A model generated the notes under the pieces. The model searched no databases. It was not told where the DNA came from and saw nothing but the letters and a program-made list of their open reading frames with translations. This document shows, in pieces, positions 5,600 through 12,318 of a DNA stretch of 12,318 bases. The position numbers and the translations under genes were made by a program. Location: NCBI GenBank assembly GCA_034430335.1, contig DAOUES010000163.1, positions 1 to 12,318 of the forward strand, written 5' to 3'. This DNA comes from JAFGOY01 sp034430335. Its GTDB lineage: Bacteria; Chloroflexota; Anaerolineae; Aggregatilineales; UBA3940. Position 1 is the stretch's first letter; every line of letters starts with the position of its first letter.

Positions 5600-6577
5600 A
5601 TGGAAAAACCTTCGGCTTCGAAGCCGCGCAAACTGGTTCCCGATTGGGCTGACGCTGGTCACCCGGTTTTTCACCTTGAGGTCGAACGCAGGAAGCAGAG
5701 TCGCGTGCTGCTGGCGATGCAGCAGGGCTGCCTGCCGGTGATCCTGGCCTGCACCGGGCTGATTTCTCTTGTCCTGTCGGCGCTGATCCTTCCTGCCCAG
5801 TTATATTGGAGCATCGAAGAAGGCTTTGGGGCGACCCTCGCCGCCCTGTTCTTCTCGATGCTGTTGATTCAGCTCATTGTGGGGGCCGCCGCCGGTGTAT
5901 TGACCGTCACCCAGGCTTCCCCGGCCATCAGCGGGGAAGTCGAACTCCAGAGCTGGCATCTGCTCCGCGCGACGACCTTATCTTTGAAAGAGATCATCTT
6001 TGCCAAGTTTGCGGCGGTGATCCAGCAGAGCCGCTCGACGCTGATCGGCCTGATGCTGCTGCGCTTTGCCAGCACCATCACCGGGATCATCGGTACGGCC
6101 TACATCGTCCGGTCGATCTTTTACTGGGAGCCGTCAAGCTGGGAGAAGATGATCGACGAGTGGCTATGGGTTCTGCCGCTGATCACCTATGTTGTTTTCG
6201 TGATCTGGTATTTTGCCCAACCGGTCATCCAGATGGTGCTGAACAGTTCTATCGCTTTTCTGGCTTCGGCGGCGTCGCGCACCCGTTCGCGTTCGGTGGC
6301 CTTTGGCCTGACGGGCAGGCTGGCGCTGTGGGTGATGTCGATCCTGCTCAATGTCGGCCTGATCTATGGCCTGTTTTATATCCTTGTAATCAACTGGGCC
6401 GATCCTTCCTATGCGCCGATTGAGTTTTTCCATGTCTTCCCCCAACCGGAACCGGAAATCGTCGTTTTTGTGCTCACCCTGACCGTTCTGCTTTATATCC
6501 TTGTCGTGCTGGCCCTTCAGGTTGGATCGATTGCCCTGCTGCTCAACCTGACGCAGCGCCGCGCCCGGAAACTGTGA
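5600..6577 (+). CDS. Six-helix membrane protein, ABC-2 permease-like
   Basis: A 325-residue integral membrane protein with hydrophobic segments at about residues 46-67, 79-104, 147-170, 190-217, 240-264 and 287-316. The stretch GEVELQSWHLLRATTLSLKE (112-131) followed by IIFAKFAAV resembles the conserved cytoplasmic loop of ABC-2-type permeases, in which a Glu-rich helix, a Leu-Leu-x-Thr turn and a Lys precede the next helix and contact the ATPase. No ATPase gene lies beside it, so the transporter assignment is inference. The ATG at 5600 has GGAG at 5583-5586, which is 13 bases away and too far to be convincing; a longer TTG start at 5552 would add 16 hydrophobic residues but would lie inside the putative promoter. 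It overlaps the next gene by GTGA and probably forms a pair with it, since both have six helices. Confidence 0.65.
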   Translation: MEKPSASKPRKLVPDWADAGHPVFHLEVERRKQSRVLLAMQQGCLPVILACTGLISLVLSALILPAQLYWSIEEGFGATLAALFFSMLLIQLIVGAAAGVLTVTQASPAISGEVELQSWHLLRATTLSLKEIIFAKFAAVIQQSRSTLIGLMLLRFASTITGIIGTAYIVRSIFYWEPSSWEKMIDEWLWVLPLITYVVFVIWYFAQPVIQMVLNSSIAFLASAASRTRSRSVAFGLTGRLALWVMSILLNVGLIYGLFYILVINWADPSYAPIEFFHVFPQPEPEIVVFVLTLTVLLYILVVLALQVGSIALLLNLTQRRARKL

Positions 6578-7563
6578 GAACTGTGCTGATGGATCATGCA
6601 TCTGAGATAAATTCAAGGCAGGCAAAGAAGCCGGTTGGCAAACGCTGGAGGAGGCTCTCCCGGCGTCGGAAGCGGCGCATCGTGCAGATCGGTTGTATTC
6701 CCGCTGCCCTGCTCACCTCCCTGTGTCTCTGGGTGGTAGTTGTCCTCTATGCCGAAATGGACAACTTCTATTATGGCTACTCCTATGATGATCGCCTGCG
6801 CACCTTTGCTGGGGCAGCGATCATCATCCCGGCGATTTTGCAGTTATTGGCAACCTGGATCATGACCTGGCAGGTCGCTGCTGTCGGCGCGCGGGCCGTC
6901 TCCGGCGGTGAGCAGACGCTTGGCCTGCGTCAGCGTGTGATGTTCCGCCGCTGGCTCATTTCGCCGCTCGCCGTCTTTCTCCTGCGGCTGCTTATGCTGG
7001 GCGGGATCGTCTTCCTTGTTTCGATCTACGCGACCCGTATATTTGGCTCCACTGTCTATGTGGATATTCTCGAAGCCATTGAAGATAGTTTGAAGTATGC
7101 TCATCAATATCCGGGTTTTCGCCTGTACTATGTTTTTGCGATCTATGCGGCAGCGGTGACTCTCCTGATGATAATGATCGGGCCGTTTCTGCGGGCGCGG
7201 TATAATCTCGCGCTCGGTTCGCTCGTTTCGACTTACCCCCGACGCAGCTATCAGCGTCCCTGGACGGCGGTCAGTTTCCGGCTGGCGCTTGGGATGTTCA
7301 CCACGCTCGGCCTGGTCTGGATCGGTTCGCTGGGCGGGTTGATATTCTTGACCATAACTGATCCTTCATATGAAAGTCCTGATTATTCTTACCTGGTCAA
7401 CCGTACCATCCCGTCCATTGTCGACGATGTTTTTGTCTATGTTGCACTGACGGCGGTGCTGTTGACCCTCAACCTGTTGGGGCAGGTTGTTTTACCGTTT
7501 ATCTATACCGCGCTGGCGAAGAAGCGTCTCAACCGGGGCTTACATAAAGGAACGGCACAGTGA
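6574..7563 (+). CDS. Six-helix membrane protein with basic N-terminus, partner of the preceding gene
   Basis: A 329-residue membrane protein of no recognised family. A strongly basic tail (KKPVGKRWRRLSRRRKRR, residues 18-35) precedes the first helix and predicts a cytoplasmic N-terminus. Helices are visible at about 38-60, 76-104, 130-155, 185-208, 235-262 and 283-312, the same number and rough spacing as in the upstream protein, although the sequences do not align well by eye. A Tyr/Asp-rich loop (FYYGYSYDDR, 66-75) follows the first helix and should face outward. The GTG at 6574 overlaps the upstream stop as GTGA; an ATG at 6589 would remove five residues and is equally possible, as neither has a strong ribosome binding site. 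It overlaps the reductase gene downstream. A role in moving or assembling an envelope glycan is inference from context only. Confidence 0.65.
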   Translation: MRTVLMDHASEINSRQAKKPVGKRWRRLSRRRKRRIVQIGCIPAALLTSLCLWVVVVLYAEMDNFYYGYSYDDRLRTFAGAAIIIPAILQLLATWIMTWQVAAVGARAVSGGEQTLGLRQRVMFRRWLISPLAVFLLRLLMLGGIVFLVSIYATRIFGSTVYVDILEAIEDSLKYAHQYPGFRLYYVFAIYAAAVTLLMIMIGPFLRARYNLALGSLVSTYPRRSYQRPWTAVSFRLALGMFTTLGLVWIGSLGGLIFLTITDPSYESPDYSYLVNRTIPSIVDDVFVYVALTAVLLTLNLLGQVVLPFIYTALAKKRLNRGLHKGTAQ

Positions 7564-8399
7564 AGATATTCATCACCGGGCATCGGGGCCAACTGGGGTT
7601 GGCCTTGAAGTCTGCCTTGAAGGAACACAAATTGTTTGGCGGCGATCTCCCCGATTGGGACATGACCGACCCGGAGCAGGTCAAACGGGCCTTTGCCGAA
7701 TCCATGCCGGATGTCGTTGTTCACTGTGCGGCTCTGACCGATGTCGATCACTGTGCCCGGCACCCCGGTGAAGCCGTCAGGGTCAACGGGGTAGGGACGT
7801 ACAATATTGCCGTGACCTGCCGCGAGATCGGCGCAATGCTGGTCGCGATCAGCACCAACGAAGTGTTCGACGGCAAATCGAACCGTCCTTACCAGGAATA
7901 CGACTATCGCAGCCCGGTCAACCCTTACGGCTATTCGAAGTTCGTTGCCGAGCAGGTTGTCGAGCGTTATGCCCCCAGCTATATGATCGTCCGCACCGCG
8001 TGGCTCTATGCGCCGGACGGCGTGAACTTCATCCACAAGATTCTTGATCGGGCGCGATCCGGCCAGCCCTTGAAGGTCGTCACCGACGAAGTCGGCTCCC
8101 CGACCTATGCCGTCGATCTGGCTGGAGCCGTCGCTAAACTGATCGAAGTGGGCAAACCGGGGATTTACCACATGGTCAACGCCGGGGAATGTTCGCGTTA
8201 TGATTTTGCGGCAGAGATTCTCCGCCAGTCGGGGATCGACGTGGAGATCGCGCCGATTACCTCCGCCGCCTTTGATCGCCCTTCGACACCCCCCTCATAT
8301 GCGCCGTTACGAAACGTCTTTGGCGCGGCCTTTGGCGTCACCATGCGCCCCTGGCAGGATGCGCTGTCCGCTTACCTCGCCGATCACGAGTCGGAGTAA
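7560..8399 (+). CDS. rfbD: dTDP-4-dehydrorhamnose reductase (RfbD/RmlD family)
   Basis: A 279-residue extended short-chain dehydrogenase of the RmlD type, which reduces dTDP-4-dehydro-L-rhamnose to dTDP-L-rhamnose with NAD(P)H, the last step of rhamnose donor synthesis. The N-terminal nucleotide motif GHRGQLG (residues 7-13) is intact, followed by CAALTDVDHCARHP (56-69), STNEVFDG (98-105; usually STDYVFDG), and the catalytic YGYSK (Tyr123, Lys127). VTDEVGSPTY, in the C-terminal half, is the family substrate-loop signature. The GTG at 7560 overlaps the upstream stop and has AAAGGAA seven bases upstream. The partner genes rfbA, rfbB and rfbC are not in the window, so they must lie elsewhere. 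A rhamnosyltransferase-like gene follows after eight bases, which supports a role in rhamnose-containing surface glycans. Some relatives act on other dTDP- or UDP-sugars. Confidence 0.88.
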   Translation: MKIFITGHRGQLGLALKSALKEHKLFGGDLPDWDMTDPEQVKRAFAESMPDVVVHCAALTDVDHCARHPGEAVRVNGVGTYNIAVTCREIGAMLVAISTNEVFDGKSNRPYQEYDYRSPVNPYGYSKFVAEQVVERYAPSYMIVRTAWLYAPDGVNFIHKILDRARSGQPLKVVTDEVGSPTYAVDLAGAVAKLIEVGKPGIYHMVNAGECSRYDFAAEILRQSGIDVEIAPITSAAFDRPSTPPSYAPLRNVFGAAFGVTMRPWQDALSAYLADHESE

Positions 8400-8407
8400 C
8401 CCGCCCG

Positions 8408-9376
8408 ATGTCCGTCGAACCGCTTGCCTCGGTGATCATCCCCAACTGGAACGGGTTGAAATTCCTCGCCCCCTGTCTCGACTCGCTCACAAAGCAGACC
8501 GTCGAACCGGTCGAAGTGATCATTGTCGATAACGCTTCGACCGATGGCTCGCAGGCTTTAATCCGGGACCGATATCCCGAAGTCACCCTGATCGAGCTGC
8601 CGGAGAACCGGGGATTCACCGGTGCCTGCAACGTTGGAATGGAAGCGGCCCAGGCTCCAATCGTTATTCTGCTGAACAACGATACAGAAGTCGAGCCGGA
8701 TTGGATCGAGCAGGTCTTGGCCGCCTTTGATCGCCACCCCGATGCGGGGTCGATAGCCAGCAAGATGCTGCTCTACGATCAGCGTGATACGCTCCACAAC
8801 GCCGGGGATTTTTACCGGGTTGACGGTCAGGCCGGGAACCGGGGAGTCTGGCAGAAGGACGGCCCCGAATTCCAGCAGGAGCAGGCCGTATTTAGCGCCT
8901 GCGGCGGATCGTCAGCCTATCGGCGCGCCATGCTCGACCAGATCGGCCTGCTCGATGACGCCTTTTTCTTCCTGATGGAAGATGTCGATCTCGGCTGGCG
9001 GGCGCAGCTTGCCGGGTGGCAGTGTATCTACGCGCCGCAGGCGGTAGTCTATCACCATCTCTCGGCGACCGGCGGCGGAAAGACTGCCAGCTACTACGCC
9101 GGGCGGAACACGCTCCGGGTGATCGCAAAAAACTACCCCGGCCCGCTGCTTCGAAAATACCTGCCGCAGATTGCCCGTTCTCAGTTCAGGCAGGCGTTCG
9201 ATGCCATCAAAGCATGGCGCGGCGAGGCGGCCCGCGCCCGGCTGCGCGGCATGTTCGCCGGGCTGGTCGCGCTCCCCGGCCTGATGAAACAGCGGCGGCG
9301 GATACAGGCCGGGCGTAAAGCCACTATCGACGATATCGAGTCGATCCTGACCCCTGTTGAGGAGCAGGTTTCATGA
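8408..9376 (+). CDS. Glycosyltransferase family 2 (rhamnosyltransferase-like)
   Basis: A 322-residue inverting GT-A glycosyltransferase of the WbbL/rhamnosyltransferase branch of GT2. The fold markers are SVIIPNWNG (residues 8-16), IIVDNASTDGS (38-48), ENRGFTGACNVGME (66-79), LLNNDTEV (88-95; NND is the metal and nucleotide site in this branch) and the acceptor-side catalytic motif FLMEDVDLGWR (188-198). The C-terminal 90 residues are basic and helical and could lie against the membrane; there is no clear transmembrane segment. GGAG (8393-8396) lies 11 bases ahead of the ATG. The gene follows the RfbD-like gene by eight bases, which suggests dTDP-rhamnose as donor, an inference from context. 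Its stop overlaps the next start as ATGA. Donor and acceptor cannot be read from the sequence. Confidence 0.87.
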   Translation: MSVEPLASVIIPNWNGLKFLAPCLDSLTKQTVEPVEVIIVDNASTDGSQALIRDRYPEVTLIELPENRGFTGACNVGMEAAQAPIVILLNNDTEVEPDWIEQVLAAFDRHPDAGSIASKMLLYDQRDTLHNAGDFYRVDGQAGNRGVWQKDGPEFQQEQAVFSACGGSSAYRRAMLDQIGLLDDAFFFLMEDVDLGWRAQLAGWQCIYAPQAVVYHHLSATGGGKTASYYAGRNTLRVIAKNYPGPLLRKYLPQIARSQFRQAFDAIKAWRGEAARARLRGMFAGLVALPGLMKQRRRIQAGRKATIDDIESILTPVEEQVS

Positions 9377-9753
9377 AGCAGATCGTCATCACCGTCGGAG
9401 ATCGGACGTTCAAGGCGAAACTCAACGAGAGCCTGACCGCCACGCTGATCTGGGACGCGCTCCCTATCGACGGGGCGGCCAGCGTATGGGGTGACGAGGT
9501 TTACTTCGAAATCCCGGTCATCGCCGATCAGGAACCCGGCGCCCGCGAGGAGGTTGAAATCGGCGAGTTGGGCTACTGGCCGGTCGGCAAAGCCTTCTGC
9601 ATTTTCTACGGCCCCACGCCTGTCAGCAGCGGCGATCAGCCCCGCGCCTACAGCCCGGTCAATATCGTCGGCCAACTGCTTGGCGATGCCACCCAACTGC
9701 GCGGCACACGCTCCGGCGCACCGGTTCGGATCATCCGCGATGTGGTCGGCTAG
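9373..9753 (+). CDS. Cyclophilin-like fold protein (TM1367/PF04126 family)
   Basis: A 126-residue soluble protein closely resembling the TM1367 family of cyclophilin-like beta-barrels. Telling matches are the TATLIWDALPI stretch (residues 22-32), WGDEVYFEIPV (39-49), EEVEIGELGYWPVGKAFCIFYGPTP (about 59-83, given here in part by its key GYWPxGKAFCxFFG-like core) and SPVNIVGQL (93-101). Members lack the full catalytic set of true cyclophilins, and no enzymatic activity has been firmly established to my knowledge. The ATG overlaps the preceding stop as ATGA, with GAGGAG eight bases ahead, so its expression is coupled to the glycosyltransferase. It may assist folding or bind a ligand; neither is shown by the sequence. 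Transcription through it probably ends in the 89-base spacer that follows, though I see no hairpin there. Confidence 0.85.
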   Translation: MKQIVITVGDRTFKAKLNESLTATLIWDALPIDGAASVWGDEVYFEIPVIADQEPGAREEVEIGELGYWPVGKAFCIFYGPTPVSSGDQPRAYSPVNIVGQLLGDATQLRGTRSGAPVRIIRDVVG

Positions 9754-9772
9754 ATGGCAGCGATGGCTTTAT

Positions 9773-9801
9773 TTGATCTTTTTTATGCGCCGGGCGATAC
9801 T
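9773..9801 (+). promoter_or_regulatory. Candidate promoter upstream of the second glycan gene group
   Basis: TTGATC (9773-9778) and GATACT (9796-9801) each match the sigma-70 consensus at four of six positions and are separated by exactly 17 bases. They sit in the only sizeable gap of the right half (9754-9842), and transcription would begin near 9808, ahead of a GAGGA ribosome binding site at 9834-9838. Confidence 0.5.
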
Positions 9802-9842
9802 AGCGGCCTTGACTTGAACCCGAAAACTACCTTGAGGAACGT

Positions 9843-10583
9843 ATGACAACGCAGGATCGGCCACTGCTTTCAATCATTATCCCTGCCTTCAATGAGCAGG
9901 AACGTCTGCCCACCAGTCTCGATCAGCTCGTCGAATTCACTGCTCGCCAGGACTACGGCATCGAAGTGATCGTCGTCAACAACAACAGCAGCGACGGGAC
10001 TCCTGAAATTGCCGCTGACTATGCCAGCCGCTACAAATGCATCCATACGCTGGACGAGCCGCGCCAGGGCAAAGGAGTGGCGGTCAATGCCGGGATTATG
10101 GCCGGAAAAGGCGACTATCTGTTCGTGTGTGACGCCGATTTCTCGATGCCGGTCGAGGAAGTCTCGAAGTTCATGCCGCCTGCTTTGAACGGCTACGACA
10201 TTGCCATTGCCAGCCGCGAACTGTCCGAATCGCGCCGGATCGATGAACCGGCCTACCGGCACCTGATGGGGCGGGTCTTCAATTTCATCGTTCGTGTGCT
10301 GGCAATCCCCAAAATCCAGGATACCCAGTGTGGATTCAAGGTGTTCAGCCGCGAAGTAGCCGAAAAAGTCTTCCCGATGCAAACCATCGACGGCTGGGCC
10401 TTCGATGTCGAAATCCTGTTTATTGCCCAGCGGCTTGGCTACTCGATTGTCGAGGTGCCGATCAACTGGTACTACATGCCCCAGAGCCGGATCAGCCCCC
10501 TGCGTGATTCGATTAATATGCTCGTTGAAGTCATCCACGTGCGCCTGAACGGATGGCGCGGGCTTTATGGATCGAAACGGTGA
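9843..10583 (+). CDS. Glycosyltransferase family 2, dolichyl/polyprenyl-phosphate glucose synthase-like
   Basis: A 246-residue GT2 enzyme most like ALG5-type dolichyl-phosphate beta-glucosyltransferases, which transfer a sugar from a nucleotide donor to a polyprenyl phosphate at the membrane. Motifs: LSIIIPAFNEQERLP (residues 9-23), VIVVNNNSSDGT (42-53), EPRQGKGVAVNAGI (72-85), the metal-binding DAD at 97-99 in FVCDADFSMP, DTQCGFKVF (160-168) and the DGWAFDVEIL motif (183-192) that sets this branch apart from simple DPM1 types. No C-terminal membrane helices follow, unlike in DPM-GtrA fusions. The ATG has GAGGA five bases ahead. The protein could load an undecaprenyl carrier for glycan or protein glycosylation; the sugar is not determined. 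Its last four bases overlap the RNase HII start. Confidence 0.86.
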   Translation: MTTQDRPLLSIIIPAFNEQERLPTSLDQLVEFTARQDYGIEVIVVNNNSSDGTPEIAADYASRYKCIHTLDEPRQGKGVAVNAGIMAGKGDYLFVCDADFSMPVEEVSKFMPPALNGYDIAIASRELSESRRIDEPAYRHLMGRVFNFIVRVLAIPKIQDTQCGFKVFSREVAEKVFPMQTIDGWAFDVEILFIAQRLGYSIVEVPINWYYMPQSRISPLRDSINMLVEVIHVRLNGWRGLYGSKR

Positions 10584-11254
10584 CAAAAGAGCCTCCCCCT
10601 CGGTTGACGCACGAGCACGCCTTCGTCGAGCAGGGCTTTCTGGCCGTGTGCGGCCTCGACGAGGCCGGGCGCGGGGCGTGGGCCGGGCCGGTTAGCGCCG
10701 GGGCGGTGATCCTGCCGCTTGATCAACCCGAAATTTACGAGATTCTCAAAGGGGTGCGTGACAGCAAGAAATGCACCCCCTTGCAGCGCGAGCGGCTTTT
10801 CCCGGTGATCTTCAAGGCCGCCGTCGCTGCCGCGCCGGGGCTGGCGAGCGCGGAGGAGATCGACGAGTTCGGTATCATCGGCGCGACGCGGCTTGCCATG
10901 CGCCGGGCAATTGAATCGCTGAATGTGCCACCCAATGCGCTCCTGATCGACGGGCGCTATTTGAAGCTGCCCGCGGTCAATTTGCCGCAGAAAAGCATGA
11001 GCCGGGGCGAGCAGCAGTCGTTGAGCATCGCGGCGGCGAGCATCGTCGCCAAAGTCACCCGTGACCGCCTGATGGCCGAAATCGACGACCTGTATCCGGG
11101 TTATGGTTTTGCCCGGCACAAAGGCTACGGAACGATCCATCATCGAAGGGCGCTGGTCGATCTGGGGCCGAGCCCCTTGCACCGGCGAACGTTCGCGCCG
11201 GTGCGCCGTAGAATCAAAGGTGAGCTATTTTATGAAACTGGCGCTGGTTCATGA
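10580..11254 (+). CDS. rnhB: Ribonuclease HII
   Basis: A 224-residue RNase HII, which cleaves the RNA strand of RNA-DNA hybrids, notably at single ribonucleotides left in DNA. The family start motif GLDEAGRGAWAGPV (residues 25-38) carries catalytic Asp27 and Glu28; Asp124 in LLIDGR and Asp162 in KVTRDR complete the DEDD set. RDSKK (60-64) and SLSIAAASIVAKVTRD (147-162) are intact, and YGFARHKGYGT follows. The usual KGDAxS before the SIAAAS helix is replaced by SRGEQQS, a mild deviation. I chose GTG 10580, which overlaps the upstream stop as GTGA; an ATG at 10553 would give a 31-base overlap and nine more residues. The gene also overlaps the following glycosyltransferase by 23 bases, so it is embedded in a surface-glycan operon although its job is genome maintenance. 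Confidence 0.92.
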   Translation: MTKEPPPRLTHEHAFVEQGFLAVCGLDEAGRGAWAGPVSAGAVILPLDQPEIYEILKGVRDSKKCTPLQRERLFPVIFKAAVAAAPGLASAEEIDEFGIIGATRLAMRRAIESLNVPPNALLIDGRYLKLPAVNLPQKSMSRGEQQSLSIAAASIVAKVTRDRLMAEIDDLYPGYGFARHKGYGTIHHRRALVDLGPSPLHRRTFAPVRRRIKGELFYETGAGS

Positions 11255-12318
11255 CTGGCTAAACCAGCACGGTGGCGCGGAGAACGTGCTGGAAGAACTG
11301 GCCGGGATGTATCCGCAGTCCCCGATCTATACTTCGATCTATGCCCCCGACCGCATGCCAGAGTGCTACCGGGATTTCGACATTCGCACCACATGGATGG
11401 ATCGCCTGCCGGGAATCCATGCCCATCACCAGCCCTACGTCGCCGTCTATCCGCTGGCGTGGCAGGGCCTCGATTTGGGTGATTACGAGGTCGTCCTCTC
11501 GAACAAGAGCGGTTTCTGTCACGGCGTCGACGCCGGTGACGCGCTTCACATCTGCTACTGCCTGACGCCCACCCGCTTCCTCTGGCAGTTCGACCATTAC
11601 GTCGAGCGGGAGCGGTTTTCGTCGCTTACCTCGATGATCAGCCGCCCGGTGATGCGTATGCTCCGCCGCTGGGATTACCGGGCCGCGCAGCGCGTCGATC
11701 ACTTCATTGCCATATCGTCGGCCATTCAGCGCCGGATCGAAAAATTCTACAACCGCGAGGCGGTTATCATTTACCCGCCGGTCGATGTAGATCGCTTTGC
11801 GCCTGCTGCCGTGCAGGATGATTATTTCCTGGTGGTCTCGCGGCTGATCCCCTACAAGCGGGTCGATCTTGCTGTCGAAGCCTGCACCGCACTCGACCTG
11901 CCGCTGATCGTCGCTGGGGATGGGCGCGACCGGGAGAAGCTGGAATCCATCGCCGGGCCGACCGTCCAGTTTTTGGGTCGAGTCGCCGATACCGATCTGG
12001 TCGACCTGGTCACGCGCTGCAAGGCGTTCATTTTCCCCGGCCTCGAAGATTTTGGCATTGCGCCGGTCGAGGCGCAGGCGGCGGGCCGCCCGGTGATCGC
12101 CTTCCGGGGCGGCGGGGCGCTCGATACCGTCATTGAGAGGGAAACGGGCCTGTTCTTCGACGCCCTGGCGGCAGAAAGCCTGATCGCGGTCCTGCGGGAA
12201 TTCGACGCCGGGCTGTTCGATCAGAAGATCATCCGGGCCAACGCCGAACGCTTCGACGCCGCGATTTTCCGGCGTGAGTTGGCAGCATTTGTCGATGCAC
12301 GGTACGATGAAGCGGTCA
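11232..12318 (+). CDS. Glycosyltransferase family 4 (WbaZ/mannosyltransferase-like), runs off the right edge
   Basis: At least 362 residues, open to the window end, of a retaining GT-B glycosyltransferase. The N-terminal domain begins MKLALVHDWLNQHGGAENVL, typical of the WbaZ-like branch, with PIYTSIYAPD (31-40) and CYCLTPTRFLWQ (108-119). The donor domain shows VVSRLIPYKRVDLAVEA (201-217), where Arg204 and Lys209 contact the donor phosphates, VAGDGRDREKL (227-237) and FPGLEDFGIAPVEAQAAGRP (268-287) containing the E-x7-E motif (Glu272, Glu280). The ATG lies eight bases after AAGGTGAG, inside the end of the RNase HII gene. Relatives add mannose or other hexoses in O-antigen or exopolysaccharide synthesis; the sugar is not readable here. 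Only about the last 10-30 residues are probably missing. Confidence 0.88.
   Translation, partial: MKLALVHDWLNQHGGAENVLEELAGMYPQSPIYTSIYAPDRMPECYRDFDIRTTWMDRLPGIHAHHQPYVAVYPLAWQGLDLGDYEVVLSNKSGFCHGVDAGDALHICYCLTPTRFLWQFDHYVERERFSSLTSMISRPVMRMLRRWDYRAAQRVDHFIAISSAIQRRIEKFYNREAVIIYPPVDVDRFAPAAVQDDYFLVVSRLIPYKRVDLAVEACTALDLPLIVAGDGRDREKLESIAGPTVQFLGRVADTDLVDLVTRCKAFIFPGLEDFGIAPVEAQAAGRPVIAFRGGGALDTVIERETGLFFDALAAESLIAVLREFDAGLFDQKIIRANAERFDAAIFRRELAAFVDARYDEAV

Overview
The window is ordinary, gene-dense bacterial chromosome, moderately GC-rich, with no rRNA, tRNA, CRISPR array or recognisable insertion sequence. Gene style and content (frequent GTG starts, translationally coupled GTGA overlaps, a class III sirtuin, an FHA protein, a TM1367-like cyclophilin-fold protein, WbaZ-like and dolichyl-P-glucose-synthase-like glycosyltransferases) fit a free-living bacterium, most plausibly a member of the Chloroflexota (Anaerolineae-like). 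That placement is inference; no marker gene here settles it.

Left part (1-3537). The 5' end of a transaldolase gene leaves the window on the minus strand. Divergent from it are a uracil-DNA glycosylase-family gene, whose promoter lies so close to its ATG that the mRNA looks leaderless, and a CPBP-family membrane protease coupled to it by a 4-base GTGA overlap. A cytoplasmic FHA-domain protein and a sirtuin with the YxxR acyl-pocket motif of SIRT5/CobB follow.

Middle (3535-5450), minus strand. A strong promoter (TTGACA, 17 bases, TATATT) drives a 362-aa regulator with an ArsR-type winged helix at its C-terminus and an unrecognised N-terminal domain. Its leader carries five TTA/TAA units spaced 8-9 bases apart, a candidate operator array. 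Downstream on the same strand are two small genes (77 and 70 aa) that are clearly diverged paralogues of each other, each with a good ribosome binding site, and then a perfect 10-bp hairpin with a U-rich tail. This regulator, small-protein pair and terminator form the least explained unit in the window and the best candidate for something undescribed.

Right part (5600-12318), plus strand. Two six-helix membrane proteins resembling ABC-2 permeases but without an ATPase, an RfbD-like dTDP-4-dehydrorhamnose reductase, a GT2 rhamnosyltransferase-like enzyme and a cyclophilin-like protein form a five-gene run with almost no gaps. After a short spacer holding a promoter come a dolichyl-phosphate glucose synthase-like GT2, ribonuclease HII and a GT4 glycosyltransferase that runs off the right edge, again overlapping. 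The theme is cell-surface glycan or glycolipid synthesis, with RNase HII as a housekeeping passenger.
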